In this document: positions 42,653-54,800 of the stretch, piece after piece
How positions within the stretch are numbered: the stretch's first letter is position 1
Layout: the number at the start of each line of letters is the position of its first letter
Assembly: GCA_014773175.1 (NCBI GenBank)
Contig: VXCM01002525.1
Location: 1 to 64,000 of the forward strand
Length of the DNA: 64,000 nt
Origin: Lucifuga dentata
Taxonomy: Eukaryota; Chordata; Actinopteri; Ophidiiformes; Bythitidae
Direction of reading: 5' to 3'
The notes under the pieces: generated by a model
Seen by the model: the letters and a program-made list of their open reading frames with translations, nothing else
Database searches by the model: none
What the model was told of the DNA's origin: nothing
Made by a program: the position numbers and the translations under genes

Positions 42653-43124
42653 GTATGTGTGTGTTGTTCCATCATCACAGTTACACAACACTGTAGGAAA
42701 TGCAGACAACAAAATTCACGAGAAGGTTTTCTTGCGACAAGATCATTTCACATGGGTCTAAGTCTATAAAAAAAACTCTACAAAAAAAGAAATAAAATAA
42801 AATAAAAATAAAAAATAGTGACCTTCACATACTTTGGAGTATTTTTTTTTATTGTATTACCATTGGAAGATGTAGATGATCTACTTAAGCAAAAGTACCA
42901 AAAAATACTCCATTGCAAGTAAGAGTCTGGCATTTAAATTGTGTTGAAAATAAATTTAAAATAAAGCTAAATTTCATGTTTTTACATCCATTGCAGTGGG
43001 AAAGGGAGAAAAGTGAGAAGAAGAAAAAAGGAATGTCAGAATGAATGAAGAAGAGGCAAGAAGAAAGGCTAAATGCTTCTTCTGAGGAATGGAAAAAAGA
43101 ATCAGAGAAGGAAGGATAAAAAAG

Positions 43125-43127
43125 TGA

Positions 43128-43198
<71 letters not shown>

Positions 43199-43226
43199 GA
43201 AGAAAGAAAGAAAGAAAGAAAGAAAT
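43125..43226. repeat. GAAA tetranucleotide microsatellite
   Basis: About 25 units of GAAA with two GGAA interruptions; strongly purine-biased strand. Confidence 0.9.
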
Positions 43227-43659
43227 TGGTGACATTTATATGGTTTAATCATGTTGAAAGTCAAATCTGAATCTGCAAAGTAACTATCAACCATCAGATA
43301 AATGTAGTGGAGTATTTACCAAAACTGAAATACTCGAGTAAATTACCACTTCAAAGGTGTATTGACGTATAGTACCTGAGTCTGTATTTGCTGTAGCAGC
43401 CTTCGTGGACCCTGTTCTAAAATCTTCTCCTGGCCCAAACAGGGCTTCCACACTCCTGTGGGTGTGGATTGTAACAGATCCACTGAGACCTCTCCTTTTG
43501 TCCGTGGGCTTAAACGTCTTAACTGTGTTTTGATAAGCCACTGTGAATATCCGTCAAGAAACATGATCAGCCCACTGTGTTGCTGTGCCGCCCCCCCTAC
43601 CTCCCCCANTCTCTCTCTCTCTCTCTCTCCTTGCACTATATCTCACATTTCCAGCCTCT

Positions 43660-44706
43660 GTCTGCTCGTTTTACGCAAGCGGACGTCCACTGCACAGCCA
43701 GAGAAGTGCGCACTGCGAGCCAACGCGACGCAGGCGGACAGCGCGGCGTTTACCGGCGACGCGTTTGCGTGTCTTTGTTGGGAAACCCGGCGGCTGGACG
43801 TCGGATTTGTTTATTCTGCAGATTCCTACGAAGCTCTAGGATAACTTCGCATGGGACAAACCCGCCTTCTTTCCTGTCATCTACCGATGTGTTTCGCCCG
43901 GCGTGTTGACGCCACAGGAAAAGAAGCTGGAGGAGCGTAAAATGACACATCGCGACATGAATACACACGCGTTTTCGTCCACCAGCTGTACAGGATAGAC
44001 GCTAATAAGGCTTGTGGGTTTTCGATGTGATTATTATTTTTTTGCTTTTTTTTTTTTAAAGAGATGATTCAGAGCAGAAACGTGGATCGGTAGAAACGCA
44101 GAGAAGGGAAAGATGCTCTGCTGCTGCATGCTTAAGGTTTTGTACCGTGGGGCAGTGTGTTATTGACGGTCTGCACGGCGTGGAATAATGCATCGACACA
44201 CAACTTTGTTCGCTGGACTGACTGATGGTGAGACGTTTGATTATCCCTGCTGAAAGTGTTTGTGCGTGTTAAACTAGATCGCGTGTATATAAATCCTGTT
44301 TGACTCATTTTAGCCCAGCGCGGTGCCATTAGATTCCGAAGACCCGTTTTGTTTTACGATCTACATTTTGAAACCCATATCCTACCGTGTGTTGATGTCA
44401 GAGGTTGGTGTTATGTAGATAAACCTCAAAGCTTTGGGGCTGGGTGGCCATATGATTGGTAAATAGTAGATGTAGGCAGGCCTAACCTTTTGCTTATGCA
44501 GATCCAATCTATAGCGAGATAAAGCGCCCTGGCAGCCTGTTTATGCTGCTGTGCATCTGTCAGAGGGTGTGTTTAAAGTCCCGCATTTCAAGTTTACACA
44601 CATGTCCCCGGGGAGAAGATAAGCTGCTCAGTAGAAAGAGGCAGACTGTCAAAGCTGTGCAGAGTCTCAGAAAATACTCTAAGGTGACATCTCAAGAAAA
44701 GTTTCA
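43660..44706 (+). promoter_or_regulatory. man1c1: man1c1 promoter / 5' leader, CpG-rich
   Basis: From about 43670 to 44000 the sequence is markedly richer in CpG (runs such as aacgcgacgcaggcgg and gtttaccggcgacgcg) than the AT-rich surroundings, as in a vertebrate CpG-island promoter. A TATA-like TATATAAAT sits at 44286-44294, about 410 bp before the ATG, offering an alternative start near 44315. Several ATGs precede the coding ATG, so either the downstream start is used or the leader is spliced. The initiating context is tttcaATGG: G at +4 but a pyrimidine at -3. Confidence 0.5.
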
Positions 44707-45246
44707 ATGGTTTTCCGAAAGTTGCCCGGTGTGTCGGCATCGGGCATGGGTCTGCGCCTGTCCCAGAAATTCGTCTTTCTGCTCTTTCTCTCGGGTTTGG
44801 TAACGTTATGTTTTGGGGCCCTCTTCTTTTTGCCAGACTCTGTGCGACTAAAACGGATTTTTCTATCCAAAACGGAGACCCAGCCGGTGACGGTTGGCTC
44901 CGGCTCCGAGAACGATGCCAGGGAGCCCTTAAAACGAGCCAAGGTCCAGGAGCATCCCCGGGGCGTCAGCTCCGGTAAAGGAGAAACCAGCACCAAACTG
45001 AAAAGCCTGAGCCGCAAACCGCCCGTTTCTTATGAGGCGACCGAGGAGCGGCTCGCTGGTGGGAAAGCGCAGGAGGATTTGTCAGTGCCCAAGTCGAAAT
45101 CGGAGAAATCGTTCTCCTCCAACCACAACTTGGATACTTCCATTTATAAGAAGTTCCAGAGATGTCTGCTCAAACCGGCGCTGGGGAGAGATCGGGGCAA
45201 GCCGAGTGACCCGAAGACTGCCGAGCGCCGGGACAAAGTCAAAGAG
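44707..45246 (+). CDS. man1c1: Golgi alpha-1,2-mannosidase IC, first coding exon
   Basis: Class I (GH47) mannosidase IC trims alpha-1,2-linked mannose from N-glycans in the Golgi. This exon gives 180 codons from ATG to AAA GAG before gtaagg. The start MVFRKLPG...GLRLSQKFVFLLF parallels human MAN1C1 (MLMRKVPG...GLRLPQKFLFLLF). A signal anchor of about residues 20-42 (FVFLLFLSGLVTLCFGALFF) makes it a type II membrane protein. The rest is a poorly conserved, Ser/Lys/Glu-rich stem ending RRDKVKE, the human exon 1 border (REKIKE-MMQFAW). MAN1A1/MAN1A2 share LCFGAIFFLP but differ at the N-terminus. The catalytic domain (MMQFAWQNYK onward) is not in the window, so intron 1 exceeds 18.7 kb. Confidence 0.93.
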
Positions 45247-46054
45247 GTAAGGAGGAGACAACGTGAGTCAGATTATGTGAGAGTTGGTACACCTTTGACT
45301 CAGGGTTAGAAATAAAAACAGGAGTGTGATCTGGCGCTGAAGTTAAATTAATGATAAACTATTAAGTCTTTCTCTCAAGGAAGTATCCGGGACAAATATT
45401 AATAGTTTGGTGATGTGTATAATCTAATCTGATGACCCACTTTCTCCCAAAACTCATCCCGTCTGTCAAAACACTACAGAAGTACGACAATAAAAGAGTG
45501 TTCCTTAATCAGGCATTACAAAATCAAAAATGAAGGAGTAATTACATTTCCCTTGTGGAATTTGATTTGTCTGAATTCTTCTGACAAGAACACACTGCTT
45601 CTCCATAGAGGCAGAAACAGCTGTTTGCCAAGCGCCCGTCAATAAATCCCTTTCAATCAGATCACGTCTAAATTTACCCCAATGCCTTTGCCTGTCCTAC
45701 ATCAAATCCTATTACGTTTTCATTGATGGTGACAAAGAAAATATAATCTCTCTATTTGAGATTATGTGAAGTATAATATTCTCTAAACAGAGGGAATAAA
45801 AACAGAATAAATTATGATTAGAATAAACTATGGTATAAACCTTTGGAAATACTGTCAGGTAAGCTGATTTTCAGCTGAAATAGAGAATATTCCATGTTTT
45901 CTCTTATAGCATCACTAAATCTCCAAAAAATCATAATGACGATAATGATAATGTCCCCTGTTGCATGTATTTCACTTTTTAGCAAGTCACGCTATTTGTT
46001 GTTTGATTGGGAATCTTCCATCAGGTCAGTCCAAACAGTAATTGTCAACAAATG

Positions 46055-46058
<4 letters not shown>

Positions 46059-46103
<45 letters not shown>

Positions 46104-46106
46104 TGT
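46059..46106. repeat. GT microsatellite
   Basis: A GT run within man1c1 intron 1, ending in gggtgtgtggtgtg. Confidence 0.9.
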
Positions 46107-46627
46107 GGTGTGACACTGTAGCTCAGGGCTCTCTAAGCTGTACGCCAGCTTTTGTTGAGCCCTGTGGGTCCAATCCAGGCTCAAGAGTGAGTGTATGTGG
46201 ATCACACACATCTGTGCCCACTCAAGGCAAGAGAGGATGGTGGGCTGGGGAGGGGGAGGAGAGGAGAGCCATTGGCCAGCATGTGCAGATAAGTTTCTGC
46301 CTTGCCACGTGATGCAGATAAGTCTTGTTGTCACCATGGCCTTCATACCTGGAGGTGATGTGTTACATGATAACTCAGGCGTTAGTGGATGGAGGGTTAT
46401 TTGGCTGCATGCGCTGAGCTCTCTCTGACTCATGGATTCTCCTTTGATGCTTTTCAACTTCATGTCAATGTGACTTTCCTTTCCTGATGTATTTAGCTGG
46501 GCTCTGCAAAGTTCTCTGTCTCGGGGTCATAGTCGTGAAGGAAAAGTTATTTTCCATCACGCCACCCCCTCCCAATTATTGCCTCAGAATATTAATTGCA
46601 TTTCCTTGTGTGCATTAATTAATTGCA

Positions 46628-46699
46628 TTTCCTGCCATACTGGCGATAGCACATGTTTAAGCCCAATATATGTGTGTGTGTATATATATATATATACTG

Positions 46700-46748
<49 letters not shown>

Positions 46749-47721
46749 GCTTACTTTACTGACAACCATGTCCCAAAATATACTACTGGAGTGGTAAATT
46801 TTAGGATTTTTTTTTCCTACCTGCAGACTGCCATTGGTTTCAGTTCCTTCCAGTATGTTACTAAAATCAACTTATACAACACTTAGTTCTGACCAAGTAT
46901 TTTGATTGGATAAAAGGCATTCCACGAGTGCTGATACAGAGTACAACAGCACTCGGACTTTTAACTAGGTATCACTCCGCTTTACAGGTGTTATAACAAC
47001 CGTTAATTACATTAACTGGAGACCATCCGTAGAGAATAGGAAACAATGGAGCAACGTAACATCTGATCAACTCATCAGAATCAGAAATTAAAGCCCTGCA
47101 CAGGCCTCACTTTTAGGCCCGTACCCGGCCCGGTCCTACACATTTCTGTCCAAATTGAAGCCCTAGACTAAATTCTCAGCCCTAGCCCGACCCGATAATG
47201 ACAATGATTGTGATTATCTTCAGCACGAGGCCGCAGTGGCTACGACTGAATCATAGCCGTGCTGATATATTGTACAACAGCACTCCCTCTCGTGTGATAT
47301 TGCTTAATTGATCGTGCATAGAGACTTTAAACACGCTTGAGGTAAGTAATCCATCACAGAGATCATTATGTCTATTAGATTTTTTCTTTTGTTGAAGTAA
47401 CTTTATTTAACTGATCCAACTTGGAGCTGCACGGAAGACAATATATGTCTCCACCAGGAAATATAGTACCAGGAGAAGATGACTTTTACAGAGAAATTAA
47501 CATGATCATACCTTCTATGATTGTGCATGTGTTAGAAAGCAAAACACTGAATTTTAAGGTGGGTGTAACACCTGAAAATTTGATTTTGAAGGTTTAGGGG
47601 ATTTGTAAAAATAACAGGAAAACTAAAACATGGTTCTATGTTTGGAAATTGGTTATCAGTAACGTAACATGTAGGCGGATTGTATTTATTGGACTCAAAC
47701 ATGCACGGTATGTTCCTTTAA
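46628..47721 (-). mobile_element. TTAA-bounded MITE split by a microsatellite and a nested insertion
   Basis: The left end (ctgccatactggcgatagca) is broken by a TG/TA/CA tract (46671-46746), then continues to cttata at 46876. After about 440 bp of foreign DNA it resumes at gagactttaaacacgcttga (47321) and ends cggtatgttcctttaa (TTAA 47718-47721). Confidence 0.75.
46877..47318. mobile_element. Insertion of about 440 bp inside a MITE, flanked by TA
   Basis: Its position is defined by the broken MITE: removing it restores the family sequence ...acttata-gagactt.... The insert contains two related phrases, gtgctgatacagagtacaac and gtgctgatatattgtacaac, each followed by agcactc. Superfamily not assigned; TA on both sides is compatible with a TA target. 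Confidence 0.55.
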
Positions 47722-49456
47722 AGTGTTGGAGAGTAGACAGTCTCTGCTCCAGTGTCTGTGTAGCTGTAGCCTGGCGTGAGTTCTTGTGGTTTGCTATTGT
47801 TGTTGCTACAGTTTCCAGCATCTCAAAGCTCGTTGGCAGTGTTCCAGGAAGCTTCTCTTTTCCTGGAGGCTCACATTCATGCTGCCAGTATGGGCTGACA
47901 CATTGCACGCCTGCGCTTTGTGCAGGATTACAGAAGCAAAACAATGGAACAAATGCAACAATAAGAACAACAGTACAAACATTTGATGGGTTTAGCTATT
48001 TTAATGTTTTTATATTTCAGTGAAGCATGCAGTTTTGTACACAGAATGGAATTTTAATGAACAGAATGCAGTCATCAGTCTGGTGCACAGACAGAGCAGT
48101 GATGAAGGAATGCAGAGAGAGGGCATCACCCTCCCAAAGCCAATAAAAGGGGTCTGGTCCAGCCCGCTGAGTGCTTCAATACTCAAACTGTGAATGGGCA
48201 TCGTTTTTCTCAACTGCCAACTACTAGAAAGTGGGCTTCCCACCACCTTCCTCCTCTGTGTGTGCACCTACTGCCAAGAGAGGGTGAAACAAGGGACAAT
48301 GGCGACGGGATCACAAAAGGCAAATGTTTGAAGGCAGCTCACTACGAGCGAGGCCCTGCAGGGAACCGACAAATACATCCAAGTCGCCAAGGTGCTGTAT
48401 AAGTATTCCAGCAACTCCCTGCTAGCAGGTAACTCGTTCTCCTCCAAAAGTCCTCAGCAGGATGAAGATGGGAGTAATTTTCAACCAGCCTCCTATTCAT
48501 AATTCTCTGATGTCATGGCTCATTGAGTCGCCCACATGGCTGTGTTCCTGCCTCATTGGTGCTCGCATGAGACATTGGATACCAGGGAAAAGATGCCCAG
48601 CACTGGATGTTCACCTGGAGCAGTGGGAGGGTGTCCTTCTCTGCATGCTTTTTTTTTTTCTATGTTGCTGATGTCCTTTAAATCCAAGTGAGGCCTGAAA
48701 ACAGAGTGCTGTAATAAAATGCTGTAGCTCAAAGCACAGTGCTAGCACGTTCAAGCAAACTGCAAAGAGGATGTCAGAGATCGACTGGAGCTCTCCACCA
48801 ACCCGAGGGCTGAGACTCATTCGCAGACGAGGTCTCCTTATCTGTCTTCTCTGGACTGTACAACATTGCACACATCAAAAGCGGAGTGTGCATTAAAAGG
48901 AAATCTATATAAAGCCATAGATTTGCTCTCTCCTTCATCCTTTGAATGTTTCTCAGAGATATGATGGTGCAGTCAAATGAAGGCCTCAGGGAAATGCTGT
49001 ACGATGTGGCCTTCACCATAGATGGTGCTCATATAGGGAGAAGGTAATGCAAGGAGAAGATTGAGCTTTACAGCTGAAAGTAGCTCAGAAAGAGGTGTGT
49101 GTGTGTGGGGGGGGGGGGNCGTCTTCAGCAAAGCAATAACAGCCACTGTCTTCGAGACTTCTATGTCCAAGTGTTTTTGGATGTCTGCACGGGTGCACTT
49201 TGCTGGCTTATCCAGACGAAGTGTGTGGGCTTGAATGTGGAGTTTGGTGCTTTTCAGTTGGAAGTGCTGTAGCTGTGTTTATCAGCCTCGTTCCAAACAT
49301 CGCAGACGAACAGCAAAATAGAAAACATCTGCTCTCTTTTTAGTGTGTGTGATGGTCAGGTGGGTGTGGTTAATAAGCAGCAGGTTAGAAAAGAGAAATG
49401 GAATCCCCATGCTGTCAGAAAAAAAGATTTACTAACAGAAGCTTAAGAAGCAGACG

Positions 49457-49463
49457 CACACAG

Positions 49464-49491
<28 letters not shown>
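49457..49491. repeat. CA microsatellite
   Basis: A CA run with one GA interruption near its start. Confidence 0.9.
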
Positions 49492-49494
<3 letters not shown>

Positions 49495-50580
49495 ACCTAA
49501 TACAAGAGAGCTGCACAAACAGGTGAGCTTGTACCCCTGAAATCCCCTCATAGCAGTAATGACCGGTGCACTGAGGTGTCTGGCTGAATAAAATGTTGCC
49601 ACTAAGCCGGCGTCTCCTGGCTGACTGTGAGCGCCATAACCTCCATCCACCCCTCCCTCCCTTCCTGTCTCCTGCTAAGAACCAGGTGCCAAATAGAACC
49701 GTCTCTGTGATCTAGAAAAATGGTCGCCTGCTGAGTGAGAATAAAGAAACGGAAGAGGAACAAAAAGTCAGAGAAAAGGCATACACTCTCAGCATTCCCA
49801 CAGAGCTGCAACATTTGTGCTTCTCTTTTCTCTGTGGATGCCGTGCAAATGTCAGCAACTGGAGTTTGGAATGTGAGCCCATCACTGTCTCTGGTCTGTT
49901 TGTGTGGGGGAGTGTGCTGACAAGCCTGCTGGATATCGATATATTGCACAAGTTAATGGCAACTGAGGCAGATATTATCAACGTGTCAGTGTCACTGGGC
50001 ATCAGGTTATGCAGGCCTCCAGGCCACATGGACAAACTTCTACCTTAGAATTTTAACTTTTTTTTTCTTTGCTATTTCAAGCTTAAAATGGCAGAATGTG
50101 TGTTGTGACACACACCTGAGCGACTCCAATAACCAATTAAAGCTTAGTGATCGTTACCAATGACACAAGTTACATTCGGCTCCCACCTCCTGTTTCTTCA
50201 GGCAAACACCACAGCTACTGGCCTACACACACACACACACACACCACAATAATAAAATATTCAGGACTGTGGTCTAAACATTCATGGCTAGACACCTGAA
50301 AAATGACCCTAATGATGCCCACAATCTAAAGCTCAAAATGACTCCATCCATGAGCTTCATGTTCCACAGAATGACTGTGTATGGCAGAGAAACGCCAGGT
50401 AAGACTATTGGAGTCTGGCAGAGATGACTATTTTTCCATGGGTAATAAAGGCTGATTAAACGATGCAACATTGGGTCTGTACCCTGTGGGCATGCACTGC
50501 AGAAAGTAAGCGATATTTTGAAACGAGGAGAGGAAAGGAAGTATGTCAGTAAAAGGGGAAGGGCTTTTTGCTTTGGTGGC

Positions 50581-50612
<32 letters not shown>

Positions 50613-50755
50613 CTTGTTTTGTCTTTGTGGTAGAGACTCCAGCTTCAGGCTTTGAAAGAGGGTATGGGTATGTTTGTGCGGATGTGCATACCTCTTCTGC
50701 ATGCCCAGGCATGCATTCAGAACTCTTTTTAGTTAGAATTCCAAGATGCATATAG

Positions 50756-51080
50756 TTAAAGGATCATGCCGGTGATTTTGCATGTTTTAACCCAATGAAT
50801 ATTTGCTGCATACATGTTATGTTACGAACAACCAATTTCCAAAACGTAAAACTGTATTTTAGTCGTCTTGTTATTTTGCCTTTAAATCCCGTAATCTTTC
50901 AAGATCAAATGTTCAGGTGATAACCACCCTTAAAATTTAATGTTTGCCTGCTAATGCATATGTCCGAATGTAGAAGGTACAGTTGTTTTTAATTTCTCAG
51001 TAAAACCCACCTTCTCCTGGGACTGTATTCCCTGGTGGAGACATACATTGTCTTCCATGGAGCTCCATGTTGTCCTTTAA
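50756..51080 (+). mobile_element. TTAA-bounded MITE, left half only
   Basis: Starts TTAAAGGATCATGCCGGTGA and keeps the internal ggactgtattccctggtgg block, but stops at cagctcc-like agctccatgttg, immediately followed by cctttaa and a piggyBac-like element. Confidence 0.75.
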
Positions 51081-51804
51081 CCCTTAAATGCATATGGGTC
51101 TTTAGCGACCCGGGACCATGTTATGCACCTCTGATTCATTCATTTTTTTCAATTAAGCCCTCAACCCCCTGGTATTCCTCAAACTCTTTGTTTTTAACAG
51201 TTTTATGGTTTCAATTTGTCAGAATTGATGAAAATAATTGTTTTTCTAATGTTTTTCACTAAAAAGTGTATAGGGTCGCTAGAGACCCAAGGTATGTATG
51301 AGTGTCACTTTTTTTTTTTTCCTAGTATACAGGCAGCAGGTAATAGCTGTGGTCCTTAGGCGGCGCTGTAGCATCACTGATATGATGAACAAATGCTGAA
51401 ACTAGAGGAAGAAGGCTGTTTATACTGTAAACTATGCTGCTAGCTTACTGCTACAGAAAGATGCTGCAGCGCCGTGTCAGAGCTTCATGCANACTATGCT
51501 GCTAGCTTACTGCTACAGAAAGATGCTGCAGCGCCGTGTCAGAGCTTCATGCAGAGCAACATCGGTGTGATGCACCAGCTTTGATGACAGGATCTATAAG
51601 TCTTTATAAAAATATAATATGGCAATTTTTTATTTATTTATTTATTTTTTTTGTGGGTTTGTTTCATTCATAAAATATTCTGAAAAGTTTACAAGCAAAA
51701 ATATTTCACTTTGTAGCTCAATTTGTGTTGCGTAAGTTACAAGTCTCTAACGACCTGACGTATGTATGAATGGATGGAAAACGACTCATGCATTTAAGGG
51801 TTAA
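51077..51804. mobile_element. piggyBac-like MITE
   Basis: TTAA (51077-51080) then CCCTTAAATGCAT; the other end is ATGCATTTAAGGG then TTAA (51801-51804). A TTAA target duplication with termini starting CCC is the signature of piggyBac elements. The interior (about 720 bp in the assembly) is non-coding and includes an assembly duplication around the N at 51492, so true length is about 660 bp. Confidence 0.75.
51431..51553. repeat. 61-bp direct duplication around a single N (assembly artefact)
   Basis: 51431-51491 is identical to 51493-51553; N at 51492. Lies inside the piggyBac-like MITE. Confidence 0.85.
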
Positions 51805-54800
51805 GACCACTTTGTGGAGCATATCTGTGTATTTAATTTGAAACCATTGTGGTCATATGATCATACTGTTTTTCCAGCATTATCTAGCAGTAGTTTAGAC
51901 ACTTTTGCACCAATGATTTGGAGCTAAAACAGGAACTGCTTTTCCCAGAAGAATCCAGGGTAGGAACTATGTGGTTCCTTCAGTTCCTTCTTGCTCGCAT
52001 TCGCACTGCATTTCAAGTACCACAGCACAAACACACAACTTACCTACTGGTGAAAAATGTCTGATGTCTCCAAAAAAGACATCACTAAGTGTCTCATATT
52101 GGTGATTCCGGAGTGTGCTGGTTTGTGTCCCAAAATAGAATTCATTGTGTCGTATCACTTATTGCTAAGTATCAGAGTAGCTTCAATTATTGTGATCATT
52201 GTTTTTTCAGTCATATTTCATTATTGATTTTACTCTCTGTATTGGTTTGCATTATGTGTAATGTGGAGTTCTGGTAAATGTAGCAAGATCGTTTTGTTCC
52301 ATTGTGCACAACAACAAGCTAAATGTGAGTATTTCAAATTGATGATTGTCCACCTGGCAAAGCTTGTGTTTGACCAATCAATAATGTTTGGTTTTGCAAG
52401 CTCCACCCACCAGTTCCTGAACCACTGGAGAGTACCTAGGAGTAGGAACAAGAAAATGCATGTTGGTGCAAAGTAAGAAAAAAATTCACGTGTTCCAGAA
52501 AAGATTTGTGGTTCCTGAAAAAGTTACAGTGGGTGTGAGAAACATGTAGGCGCGTTAGTCCTGCAAATCATTGTCAGCAGTTTTTAAAGTATAAAGTCAC
52601 ACACGTCTTGTATGTTTTTCTTTTCCCGTTGACGTGGCCTAGTGAACAGTTTGCAGATGTTTTCTCAAGTGACACACAAAACTCCGGTTTCCCCTGAAAC
52701 TGAATTTTTGTTTCCATACTTCTATATTTGTGCAGCCATTTAATCAGGCTGCAGGTCTGTTTGCTATACCCTGTGTGTGTTGCGTCATTGCCAGTAAAAG
52801 CACAGGGTCTCGTCCTGGACTGGAATTTGTCCACACTGTGACCTTCATCTGGAGCATAAGAGAGCAAAGAGCTGTGAGTGGGCCTGTGTAGTTGCAGCTT
52901 TTGGCATTAGTTGTGTTTTTTTTTCTCGTTAAAGTACTGTGTATTTCTGCTATTTTCAGATTTCATCACCCAAACTCCCAACAATCCCTTCAACACTGCT
53001 GCTCCTCTTTGCACAGCTATGATGCTGCAAAAGTTCCATGGAAGCCCATTCGTCTTGGGTTAACGGCAGTGTGCTGACATAATGGGGTCATTGTGTGTAA
53101 ACCTCTTAAGCCTGGCTTCTGAAGGCCTGCGATTACCAGTGAAAAACATATATCCTGACTGGATGCGCTCAAGTTGTACGGTGCTCCTTTTTTGGGCAAT
53201 AGCTCTTTGAAAAGGCCCAAATCGTCCCTTCCCTTTTGCCTGACCCCAGGTCCATCCAACTCATGCGCACAGATACACACACTCTTATCCATATACAGAC
53301 ATGTGTGTCCTGTGCCTGTGCCAAAGTTTCCTCCACTTTTCCTCATCACTGTCAGACAAACACATGGAAGCTGAATGAGCATGCTTTCACAGCATTATCT
53401 CCACTCTTTCACCACTCTCCCTGACATTACATGCTGTATAATAACAAGAAAGAGAGTAAAAATGAGGAAGAGCGAGTGCCTACACGAATGTGATAGTGTG
53501 TGTGGACTTACTGCATATTAGCACAATTTTGCTACAAAGCGCACGCTTCCCGCCCAGCTGATGCGTATGTGTGTTCGTGTGTATGGTTGAGCTTTACTGT
53601 ATGTGTGGGTGTGCTACAGATGAAAAAGCTGGAGAAGATGAAAGGTCCAGGGATGGCCTTGTTTGCTGCAGGATCTGCTGACATCCTTTGCTAGGTGCCA
53701 AATGAAATCACCTCTCTCCATCTCTCCCCTCCCCTCTCTTTGGCCTCGCTGCTCTGTCAGATGCAACAAATAGAGAGGGGGGNGGGGGGGGGGGGGGGAT
53801 GTGGCATACATGAAATCAGCAGGCTATATGAGCACCCCAGCTGAGCTCCGGCCCTCTGCCTTTATGCTGCCTAATTGGTCAGAAACTACATGCGTGGTGT
53901 TTGCAGGGTTATAGCAAGATATTAGAGAAGGCCAGGGGACCCGACTTGTCCCCATAAGTCTCCCTCTATTTGTGGTTGCTGTGTCACTGATTTGCTCTCT
54001 CTGTTTCTTCTCTTTCGTCTACTTTTCTCCCTCCATCTTTGCTTTTTGGCGACATGCTTCTTCAGGCATGTTTCCTGCCATGGCTTTGCCAGCCGTCTCC
54101 TCCTCTGCAGCACTAGCGAGCTAGCTTGAGCAGAGAGCTGTTGTCGTATATTGGGCCCGTTTACATTGTTGATACTGTGTTGTGACATTGTTCCAGCCTA
54201 CTTTCAAGATGGAATAATGCTGTCAAGACTTTGACCTACAATTGAGGCGGATTGCTGGAAGACAGCATCGTCTTTTATGCACTGCTCTTTGTGAGCCAGG
54301 ATCGGGACAATAGCTTTATATGGAAAGCTTAGCAGACTGCGTTCTTGGTTGCCATGGTGCTATCAAGCTTTCTATGTGTCAGGAGGAAAAATGGATTATT
54401 TCAGTTGAACCAAGTGTCTCCCTAGTGATTTTCTCCTTCATCAGCATCAGCAGGCAAATAGCCATTAATTAGCTGAATGCTTGCAAGGCTGTTTTAGCCA
54501 GAGCTGGGTGTGTTTGTTCATTATTATCACAATTAAGTCTCTAACCAAATGGCAGCCGCATGCTCAATGCTCATTAGAAAACCATATAGATTTCTCTCAT
54601 TTCCATCAAGGTTATATGATGGTCCAGCAAGGTAATTGCAATTTTCACACCCATCTGCAGTCAGTGCAAAGGCAGAGCGAGAAAGAAACTGCCTCGATAG
54701 CCTACTAATGAATGTTTGTTTGTGTGAGAACATCCAGCATGGTAATCATTAATTGGATGGTAAATGTAGGTGGCATGCTCTGGAATGTATTGCAGTGAAC

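Larger units (their letters stand above)
30181..43659. other. Intergenic region between slc9a1 and man1c1
   Basis: No coding exon or RNA gene was recognised. Contents: a nested pair of Tc1-like elements (31342-32618), MITE copies at about 34020-34392 and 35455-35745, SINE/tailed-repeat-like sequence at about 35130-35290 and 35810-35960 (gtccttgagcaagatgctga and gagcaaggcactgaacc phrases common in fish repeats), an AAATA-rich tract, foldbacks at 36920-37040, an acttg-rich repeat (37948-38400), and TG, CT and GAAA microsatellites (41797-43226). About 38400-41790 shows nothing recognisable. Confidence 0.7.

Noticed and set aside
42885..43294. FLSF- or KERK-repeat proteins on both strands
   Set aside because: Translations of the GAAA microsatellite.
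43458..43909. Overlapping frames of 84-128 residues upstream of man1c1
   Set aside because: They read through a CT repeat and an N into GC-rich leader in several frames; no family similarity. At most upstream ORFs.
44707..45246. Assignment to MAN1A1 or MAN1A2
   Set aside because: The signal-anchor motif is shared by all class I Golgi mannosidases, but the RKLPG...GLRLSQKF start and short stem fit MAN1C1 best.
45247..45309. Extension of the man1c1 frame past 45246
   Set aside because: AAA GAG gtaagg is a strong donor at the conserved exon 1 border; the residues beyond do not match any mannosidase.
46026..46463. 145-residue minus-strand frame in man1c1 intron 1
   Set aside because: It contains the HTHTHT product of the GT run and has no recognisable domain.
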